From assembly GCA_963210315.1 (NCBI GenBank), contig OY723239.1:1955501-2019500 (forward strand): 64,000 nucleotides of DNA, written 5' to 3'. Below are positions 56,836 to 64,000 of this stretch, piece by piece (positions within the stretch are counted from its first letter, which is position 1; each line of letters starts with the position of its first letter). The notes below the pieces were generated by a model. It did no database searches, was not told where the DNA came from, and saw only the letters and a program-made list of their open reading frames with translations. The stretch is from Rhynchopus euleeides. Its lineage: Eukaryota; Euglenozoa; Diplonemea; Diplonemida; Diplonemidae. The position numbers and the translations under genes are program-made.

Positions 56836-58359
56836 ATGCCGGTCGAGGAGGATATCCGCCTGGCCCTGGTGGGAGAAGGCCTGCGTGAGCACAGGTTCGA
56901 TGCTCAGCTGTCTGGCCGCAAGTGTGGGGAGATGTCGAAAGCGTTGCGTCAGAAGGTGGCGGAGGCCGGGGAGAAACCCCCTCAACTCGGGCTCTCGCGA
57001 AAAACTGTCGCGAAGAAGGAAACCCCTCTGCGCGAAGAGGCTGAATACCGAAAGGGAAACCTGAGCGCGACGCTTTGCCACATCATTGATACATACCAGT
57101 TTCAGGTCGACAGCCCATTGGTAGTGATCTCGGCGGACGGGTACAACCCGGGATCTGGGAGCAGAACGTCGCGGGAACGGCTGGCCGTAGGCATTTTCGA
57201 CGGTGCCTTCGCAACACGGTTGGTGACAGTTGCCGATAAGCAGAAGGACGAGTACAGAACGTGGTTCACGTTCAACTTCCTGAAGCAAATCGCAAGAGTG
57301 CAGAGAGGGGTTTTCGAAAAGGCGAACGTGATGTTTCGGCTCGCCGGCTTTAGGGTAGCAGGGGACCATCTTGAGCTGTGGTCGGCATTTAGTAAGATGG
57401 GGTCATCTTCGCACAGGAGCGCGTTTTGTACCACACCACGAAATGACTGGTTGAAACAGCTCCACGCCTGCCACAGGGCTAGCATCCAGGAACTTCATGA
57501 AGCTGGGTTTGAGAGCCTGTACGCAGGGGTGTTCACCTCCACAGCGTACACGATCACACCCCCCCTGCACGACATAAAAGGGGTCATCGCAATACTCGCA
57601 GAGATCTTGCCTGACGGACCTGCCGTGCAGAAGGCTGTCCTTGGCAGCTCAACGTGTTCCAACATGACGGGAAACCAGGCCAGAGATGTTCTGAGTCGCT
57701 TACTCACCATTACCAAGACGAAGGGGGTGCAGCATCTACTCTGTATTGCAATGGAAATGCTTGTGCATTTCCGCTACAACGACATCCCCATCAAGTACCA
57801 CCAGGAGGGAAAGTGCGCGAAAGAGTTCATCTTCTCGCTCATCGCAATGCACATCCTTGTGTTTGTCCTGGAGTGGGTGTCACCTGGGAGAACATCCGAG
57901 GGGCGTGGTGTTACATATATCCATTCGATGAGCCACTGGTTTGATCCAGAAGATGCACACCCCCTCGCCCTGAGTGACGAGGAACTGGAGAGGGGGAATG
58001 GCGTCTCCAAACGCCATGCCCTGAGGGTGACATCGCAGCAGACCGCCGAACGGGACCTGCTGCTCTTCGAAATGCAGAGGACCAAAGGCAAGGGGTGCGG
58101 CCTGCTGGACCAACCGAGCACCCCGACCCTCCTGAAGTTCGGCGCGATAAAGCTTTGCTGCTGTGTCACTGCGAGGAACGCTTGTTGGAAGGGAACAACG
58201 GCAGCACTGCAGCGGAGACTCGAGTCCCTCGGCCTTGGATCTCACGTCACAAAAAGGGGGCGATGGGGCCAACAATTTCTGGGCGACCCGGAAAACACCA
58301 CTCCAAAGGCAACGCTGCTCGCATGCATCTGCAAGTCCAAATCCTGGGGCAACACCTGA
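56836..58359 (+). CDS. DDE-like transposase of unassigned superfamily
   Basis: 507 residues from this ATG, or 527 if the intron just upstream is spliced and translation starts at 56685. Candidate catalytic acids are D101 (VVISADGYNPGSGS), D246 (TPPLHDIKG) and E346 (FVLEWV). Between them is a His/Cys motif (GSSSHRSAFC-x-x-PRNDW) that resembles a zinc-binding insertion, and then QLHACHRASIQELHEAGFES. The C-terminal third has YIHSMSHWFDPEDAHPL and a Cys-containing SAP-like or helical tail (AALQRRLESLGLG). The D-D-E spacing of about 145 and 100 with an intervening zinc motif is loosely reminiscent of RAG1/Transib and related RNase H-fold transposases, but no superfamily is assigned. The homologous damaged copy at 62959 conserves HR-x-x-x-C-x-x-P, ALHD-x-KG and the HFRY-x-DIP block, which supports a real protein family. 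Confidence 0.65.
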   Translation: MPVEEDIRLALVGEGLREHRFDAQLSGRKCGEMSKALRQKVAEAGEKPPQLGLSRKTVAKKETPLREEAEYRKGNLSATLCHIIDTYQFQVDSPLVVISADGYNPGSGSRTSRERLAVGIFDGAFATRLVTVADKQKDEYRTWFTFNFLKQIARVQRGVFEKANVMFRLAGFRVAGDHLELWSAFSKMGSSSHRSAFCTTPRNDWLKQLHACHRASIQELHEAGFESLYAGVFTSTAYTITPPLHDIKGVIAILAEILPDGPAVQKAVLGSSTCSNMTGNQARDVLSRLLTITKTKGVQHLLCIAMEMLVHFRYNDIPIKYHQEGKCAKEFIFSLIAMHILVFVLEWVSPGRTSEGRGVTYIHSMSHWFDPEDAHPLALSDEELERGNGVSKRHALRVTSQQTAERDLLLFEMQRTKGKGCGLLDQPSTPTLLKFGAIKLCCCVTARNACWKGTTAALQRRLESLGLGSHVTKRGRWGQQFLGDPENTTPKATLLACICKSKSWGNT

Positions 58360-60777
58360 CCCCTGCCGCCGACGTGAGCAGCGAGGGGGCCTGGAAGACA
58401 TACCCGATGCTCTTCTCCCTTCTCCCTTCGCCCCCCGGCCCCCCTCACCAGAACTTGGATGCAACCCGCATAACGAGTGAATGGGGGTGGTGGTGGTGGG
58501 GGGGAGATATATATATCTCTGGGGTTCCTTAGTTTCGACTTCACCCCCTCCCCCACTCCCCCCCCCCCCCTCCACCTTCTTACCTCTCTCTCGTCACCCC
58601 CTCCCGCCCCCACGTCTCTCTTGCCCCCCCCACAGCATATTGCACAACACAGCCCGAGGGTGCTCTTGCTAAGGTCTCGGGCAACTGCCTGCATAAAGAG
58701 GGCAGGGAGGGATGCTGCACGTCTCCCCCCCCCCCCTCTCTCTGTGCCCCTCGGAGATTCTTATGCTGGCACTCTTCTGCTCTTCTGACCTCTAACGAAC
58801 CCTCCCACCCACCCCGTCCCCCCTTCCCCCCTGCTCACTCGCCGCCCCACCCACCTGCCTGCTGCCATGCCATGCTGAAGCACTCCCGAGCGGTGGGCTC
58901 GTTGTGTGTCACTCTCATCCCCCCCTGCGTTGCACAGTCGCGGGGACGACACGTCGGACAGATGCCGGGGGTGCAGGCGTCGCTGGGTGGGGGATCTTTG
59001 ATGTTTCACCGTTCACTTGTTGACTTAGCAGTGTTGAGTGCAGGTGAAAATGACATTCGTACACCCCACGCAAACAAATGAAGGTACGATGCATTATGAT
59101 GTGTTATGTTTCCCGTCGCAATGAACAGTGAAGCAAACAAAACTGTTCTACATGGGATGTATGCCGAGGTCGCAGGGCTGCAGCCACGGGCGGTCCGCAG
59201 CGCGACCTCTTCGTACTCGGCGACGGTGTGACGTCGCGTGATGGAGACATCACGCGGCGTCGCACCTGAGTCCCACGAGGTCGTGCTGCGGACCGACGCT
59301 GTGTCTGTTGGAGGATACCGAACGCACTGTGGGACATACACCGTGCTGCCTGTGCGGTGCGTGTGTCACGGTGTGCGGTGTTGCTTGTGTGACAATTCGG
59401 CCCTGGTCATAAAGCTGTGGTCACCGTGTTGAGTGTTCAAACGGAAGGCCAGCAGCAGGAGAAACAAGTACAGTGATGCAGTGCTGGTCGCAGCACGGTA
59501 AACTGCAACAAGAAGCGGAATGATGAGCATCACGGGGTGGTGGATGCGGAAATCACATCCGCATGTGCACTACCAATACATTTTGAATTTTTCTGAATTC
59601 CCTGACACACACACACATACTGGCGGTACTGATTGACATTTGCGGGTGTCTGCACGCACGGTGTCCAGGACTGAGGACATCCCACAGTCCTGGACACCGT
59701 GAGGATGACATGCATCTGTGGGCAGGATCAGCGGCCAACACCGACCTGCACCTTCACGAGTCCTGCAGACGAGCTGCACACACCAGCACAGCCGAGCCTC
59801 ATGATCATCAGGCAGACCCGTGCCTGCACTGCAGGAGGTGTTCACATTGCACCACATCGCACGTCTGTCCCTTCACTTCGCCGCATTAGCCGTCGTCCTG
59901 CACGTCCTTTGCCGGCTGCAGCTTCAGCCCACCGCTGCACGTGCAGCATCCTGCAGCACGTTGCCACACCTTGTCCGATGCAGCAGGCAGGCGTGGCACC
60001 CACTCCGATTGGCTGCAAGCCCGCAAGCACTTCCGTGCGATGATGCCTGTGCTGCTGTTGGTGTGTGTGCAGAACAGATCGCATCAAGAGCAGGAGGCGC
60101 TCGGTGTGTTCTGCACCGCCACAAGAGCCGCGTGTGTGTGTCTTCAGGGTGGGGGCAATTCCGGTTTTCGTGACGGGGAGGGGTGAGGGCTGCTGCTTGC
60201 AGGCTTCCCCTCACACCTCCTCAAAACCACTTTTTAGACAGGTAGTGCACATGGGGTGGGGTGGTTTCCGCATCCACCGCTCTTGCGGCAGGGCTCGCCC
60301 CTTGGGCTGTCCTGCCGTTGTGTGTTCGGACAACGATGTACTTGTAAGGAGTCGCGTCAATGTATTGGTGTTCTTTAGCTGTGCTCTCGAGTACGGAAAA
60401 TGAAAGGTCCACCAGAACAATGACATTCTGACTTCCTGACCAGGAAATGGTTTCTAAGATAAATATTGAAAGGTGAGCTACTGTTTGCATGGGGCAGTCA
60501 GTGCCTCGAGAAGAGATAACGTGTTGTGGAGTGGGATGTGAACATAGGCACGGGAGGTGGTTCTGTGTACTGTTGTGGCACAGGAGCGCATCAACCGTGT
60601 GTCATATTCCACTCATGCAAATAAGATATGAGAGTTGTGAGTTTATGCTGATGCATAGTGTGTCCAAAGCCAGAGACTAGGGGCACGCCGATATCCACAT
60701 GCCGCTGTGCTCGCCACTTCGGCGGCATTGGCAGCAGGCTTGTGGTGTGGGGACGAGCGAAAGAGCAAATGAACATC
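58360..60777. other. Intergenic region with hairpins
   Basis: No gene is recognised. A diverged module II (GCAACCCGCATAACGAGTGA) lies near 58460 and is followed by T/C-rich sequence. An inverted pair GCGGTCCGCAGC and GCTGCGGACCGAC surrounds a second inverted pair GACGTCGCGTGATG and CATCACGCGGCGTC (about 59190-59300). A hairpin with 16-bp arms CACGGTGTCCAGGACT and AGTCCTGGACACCGTG lies at about 59658-59701. Confidence 0.6.
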
Positions 60778-61338
60778 TACACCCCCAGTGGCCCCACCCC
60801 ACAGCGCCTCCACTCCCCGCATAGGTGCGACAGATCGCCCGTCACTGCCCTGGTTGCGGGTATCAGCACCCACCTTTCGGGGCACACAGGGCGTGCAGTG
60901 CGGTTCACAGCCACACACTGACACCCGTCAGGCCCCTGGACCGACACCTGGTGCCACCATCTCAACCCCTGATCTCGAACCCGATGGGGTGCGTTAACCC
61001 CGACGAACGTGTCAGTCTACTGCCCCGAATAACAAATAATTCGTTCCTATTCCAACGTATGTTGTCGGTGTGTATGGTATGCGATTCTTTGATTTTCATT
61101 TGACATTATGCGTTCGAAGGCAGTGAGTCGCTTTAAGATATCATCTTCCCCGTACCACGCCATCTGTCAAGGAAGGTGGTGGGAAGGACTACCGTTTTGA
61201 GGTTTATTCCTGTTTGAAGAACTGTTGATCATAACTGTCTTGTTTCATACCCTAACGTTTTTCCTCATTATGACCCGACACGTTGCCACTCTCTCGTACG
61301 TCACGTTTATTAAATCATGCACGTTGTCTATAGCAGAG
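60778..61338 (+). repeat. Duplicated block shared with 42.8-43.4 kb
   Basis: Counterpart of 42758-43402 in the same orientation, shorter by one internal CACACTGACACCCG duplication and by the GGCCAGGCAGCTG insert near 43170. The break after TTGTCTATAG in both copies marks a shared right boundary. Confidence 0.9.
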
Positions 61339-62035
61339 CTATTCCTAACTAGGGGTCCGGATTCCATGATTTTGAATTTCAGATTTTTTCTCTGTCTGGC
61401 GCGTTTTTTTTGCACTCTGTTTAGCGCGTTTTTTTTGCACTGCAGGAAAAAACAATCTGGTGAGGATTCACCGGAGTGGAGGGTGCTGAGGGGCTGAGCG
61501 GCTGGGGGGATGCTGCGAGAAGATGCACCAAGCAAAGACACACGGCCCCTCCGGGGCCGTGTGTCTGTGTTCATTGGTGCATTTCTCCGCACCTTCCGAC
61601 TTACATGTCTACGGGGGTCTGAGCCCACATGGCAACCCCGAGTAAGGGGTGCAAACAGACACCCCATGGCCAAAATGACCCCGCCGCGATCCGCACAGAT
61701 CCCAAATATTCAGAGGAACAGGGTTTTGAAAAACCTGTAAGTGGGGTCCAGCTGGGTGGGTGGTGTGGGTGGGCTGATTTCTGGCCTCCCAGTCACATCC
61801 TCCCTTCAGAAGTCCCCTGAACCAGACCCACATTTCATGGGTGAAACTTGGCACGCACACCACCAAAATGACCCCACTACGATCCGCACGGAGCTCAAAT
61901 AATGCAATAACGCCAGTCATGTGCGGCGATGCGATCAGTTTTGAGCCCCCCAAACAGGTGCCTCAGTAGCGCGTTTTTTTGTATCCGATTTCGGTCACCA
62001 GCCCCCCGGACCCCCAGATTTAGGAAAAGCCCTGG
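61339..62035. other. Intergenic region
   Basis: No gene is recognised. It has two copies of a GCGCGTTTTTTTTGCACT phrase at about 61398-61440 and a hairpin with arms GACACACGGCCCC and GGGGCCGTGTGTC at 61538-61566. Confidence 0.55.
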
Positions 62036-62188
62036 TCTACACGGTGGACTCCAGCGGGGGTAGGGTAACCCTTTTCGGGAGTCTCAACTAGGGGGAGTCC
62101 AACTCCCGCTAGCGGGAGTATAGACTCCCGCTAGCGGGAGTCTATACTCCCGCTAGGGGGAGTCTGACTCCCCCTAGCGGGAGTCTTT
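62036..62188 (+). repeat. Direct repeat with GCTAGCGGGAG palindromes, left copy
   Basis: Runs from CTACACGGTGGACTCCAGCG through CCCTTTTCGGGAGTCTCAAC to a series of palindromes (ACTCCCGCTAGCGGGAGT) extending to about 62188. The first 100 bases recur at 62840-62942. Confidence 0.9.
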
Positions 62189-62312
62189 TCACCTATTTTC
62201 ACTCATTTTTCCCATGATACCTATGCAATGTGGCACTCGTCACTGAAGTACAGCCACACCAAACGAAACGGACGTTTCCACCCATCCCAGCTCGCAGACC
62301 TGATTCACAAAA

Positions 62313-62693
62313 ATGGGGAAGACGACAACGAAGCCGGCAGCGAAGCCGGCGGCAAAGTCGATTAAGAAGAAGAAGAGCGCAGAGAGTCCCGAGGCTGCGG
62401 AGGCGACGAACATTGTGCATGATTTTTGCACGGCCTTCCCTGTTAAAAAAGGGGGCAGTGTGCTGACACTGGGATCCATTAGAAGGCTCCTAGCAACGGT
62501 GTTGAGCAAGGAGCTCCACCAGCACAGCACCCAGGTGGCCAACGCAATCATCGCCATGTCTTCCCTGACATGGATAAGTTCGCTGTCAGGGAAGTCGCAA
62601 CGATGCGGAAGGAGGGCGCTCTCCGTCATATACAAGGTGGAGGCGAAGTATGGCAAGGTGCAGGATACAAACGTGTCGTCGGGGGCAGCCTGA
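62313..62693 (+). CDS. Small lysine-rich helical protein, accessory gene of the second unit (126 aa)
   Basis: The ATG follows CACAAAA. A Lys/Ala/Pro-rich N-terminus (MGKTTTKPAAKPAAKSIKKK) precedes a helical core (FCTAFPVKKGGSVLTLGSIR, LLATVLSKELHQHSTQVANA, CGRRALSVIYKVEAKYG). The landmarks match the first 100 residues of the 322-aa protein at 55695, and the transposase remnant follows on the same strand, as in that unit. The acidic C-terminal part of the larger homologue is absent. A histone-fold-like helix-strand-helix layout is possible but not shown. It lies between the two copies of the GCTAGCGGGAG direct repeat. Confidence 0.6.
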   Translation: MGKTTTKPAAKPAAKSIKKKKSAESPEAAEATNIVHDFCTAFPVKKGGSVLTLGSIRRLLATVLSKELHQHSTQVANAIIAMSSLTWISSLSGKSQRCGRRALSVIYKVEAKYGKVQDTNVSSGAA

Positions 62694-62839
62694 AGCCGCG
62701 AATGATCGCGACACGGGCGAACGGCTTGGCACCGTGGGTCTGGATAGATGCTGGAGTTCGGCCGGGTGAAACCGGAAGTCGCAGCAAAATTTGCCCCCCC
62801 AGATTTCTTCCTCAAACCCACCCGTGGGCTGATCCGGCC
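62694..62839. other. Short gap after the 126-aa gene
   Basis: No homology to the first unit is seen here. An alternative frame stays open through it but lacks recognisable sequence. Confidence 0.4.
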
Positions 62840-62942
62840 TTGCACGGTGGACTCCAGCGGGGGTAGGGTACCACTACCGGGTTTAACCCTTTTCGGGAGT
62901 CTCAACTAGGGGGAGTCCAACTCCCGCTAGCGGGAGTATAGA
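62840..62942 (+). repeat. Direct repeat with GCTAGCGGGAG palindrome, right copy
   Basis: Matches 62036-62137 except for an insertion of about 14 bases (CACTACCGGGTTTA). It ends GGGAGTATAG directly before transposase-homologous sequence, so it marks the break where the N-terminal part of the transposase is missing. Confidence 0.9.
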
Positions 62943-62958
62943 TCAGCAGTGGGCAACA

Positions 62959-64000
62959 ATGAGGCGATGCGGGGGGCGAGGGCACCGATGCTCACTGTGC
63001 GACATCCCAGAAGAACGCTGGTATCAACAGGTGCATCGATACCCGCACCTGACTCTCTCTGAGATGAAAGAGGCTGGCTACCCCTCCCTCTTGGCAGGTG
63101 TGCTTCCCAATGCCCGCTACGTCACCCCAGCACTCCATGACTGCAAGGGGCTCGCCATGCGGCTGATCAGGGTACTGGATGAGACAACAAAAAAAATATT
63201 CGACAAGACCTGTACAAACCTTGCACTGAATGTGTCGCAGAATGGGACAGGTGCTCAGTTCCGGAAGGTCGTGCTTGCCTGTCACAGGACACACCTACAA
63301 GGGCTTGTTCCGCTACCTCTTTGTCTCCCTTGCAGACCTCATGCATTTCCGGTATGCAGACATCCCCTGGCGCTTCTGGGGATGCAAGGATGAGTCAGCC
63401 CGGATTCCCTTCTTGCGTGCTCGGATCTCAGGGCATATATTTCACTGGTTGATGGAGCATGCCGAAAAGGGATCAACGCGCAATGCCTACGTACACAGTC
63501 TCCATCATTGGTGGGCTCCAGAAGATGCAGTGCCTCTGCAGAACAACGACGAATTTGAAGAAGCAGAGAACGGACATCGCAAGAAAGATGCCGTTACAAT
63601 CGCCAGCTCCGCAACTTACGAGAGAGATCTTGCGATGGCAGAAGAGAAGCGGCGCGCATCGGGCATGCCTTGGAAGGTTGCGCACCTGTCGCAGGACGGG
63701 ATCCTCGGGTATAGAGAAGTCATCCTGTGTCCGTGTCTGCACACCCGACACGCTCATAGATTGGCTGTGTATGTTCTTTGCACACAGTTGACACAGCTGC
63801 AGAAGGGGTTTGTGCACTGCAACACACAGGACTTCGTTGAACCCATCAGCGCGCCCTACTTCCTGTTCCGGTTCCCCGAAGGACACCGCAAATTATCGCT
63901 CTGCTTGTGCAAAATGCCAATCCCGCTGGGGGCGACTTTCACACCATTCGTGTCATCCGAGGCGACTTTGAGCACGCTTGACCAACGCGCACAGCAGGAG
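62959..64000 (+). pseudogene. Damaged second copy of the DDE-like transposase, cut by the window end
   Basis: Residues RGHRCSLCDIPEERWYQQVH, SEMKEAGYPSLLAGVLPNA and TPALHDCKG correspond to the middle of the transposase at 56836. At about 63285-63300 the homology moves to another frame, which reads GLFRYLFVSLADLMHFRYAD, then YVHSLHHWWAPEDAVPL, and stays open to the window edge, with an ATG at 63341. Thus about 190 N-terminal residues, including the first catalytic Asp, are missing and one frameshift separates the two parts. The second Asp and the equivalent Glu (LMEHA) remain. It lies downstream of the 126-aa accessory gene. If the frameshift is an assembly error, the C-terminal two thirds could still be functional. 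Confidence 0.8.

Noticed and set aside
59654..59705. Hairpin that could be read as a bacterial terminator
   Set aside because: There is no following T-run or upstream bacterial gene, and the window is eukaryotic.

Overview
The window looks like nuclear DNA of a GC-rich unicellular eukaryote, perhaps an alga or another free-living protist. It has long intron-poor reading frames with ATG starts, a deubiquitinase, extracellular WD40 propellers and a tyrosine-recombinase retrotransposon, and no bacterial operons or ribosome binding sites. No rRNA or tRNA gene was recognised. The lineage cannot be fixed from the sequence alone. Most of the window is transposable elements, satellites and duplications, with a few long genes between them.

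Layout. (1) 0.02-13.2 kb: a candidate giant hAT-like DNA transposon with 14-bp terminal inverted repeats. It holds a 24-unit, 120-bp minisatellite, a nested 108-bp MITE and one 2763-residue gene that joins a hAT-like transposase core to a ubiquitin-specific protease with a complete catalytic triad. (2) 13.2-23.7 kb: foldback and MITE-type elements, poly-C-associated dispersed repeats, a broken ORF and one gene for a two-domain, possibly RRM-like protein (310 aa). (3) 23.76-28.93 kb: an intact DIRS-order retrotransposon on the minus strand with PAT/Ngaro-type split direct repeats (A1...B1-A2-B2). It encodes a zinc-finger Gag, a tyrosine recombinase and an RT-RNase H. The recombinase lies upstream of RT and continues the Gag frame beyond a single UGA. 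(4) 29-36 kb: the left copy of a segmental duplication with a decayed WD40 gene, then a second two-domain gene (218 aa) and more poly-C repeats. (5) 36.9-40.3 kb: a tandem array of about 716-bp units. (6) 43.6-50.5 kb: the right copy of the duplication, ending in an intact 1510-aa membrane-anchored protein with four tandem WD40 propeller modules. (7) 51.3-54.7 kb: repeats within a perfect 40-bp inverted repeat, including a 41-bp minisatellite and a roughly 580-bp AT-rich palindrome. (8) 55.7-58.4 kb and 62.3-64 kb: an apparently undescribed two-gene unit, present once intact (322-aa accessory protein plus a 507-aa or larger DDE-like transposase) and once damaged.

Most of the coding capacity therefore serves mobile elements. 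The likely host gene is the WD40 membrane protein, whose internal modules and upstream region have been copied by recent duplication. The main candidates for new biology are the transposase-deubiquitinase fusion, the Gag-UGA-YR-RT arrangement and the two-gene transposase family.
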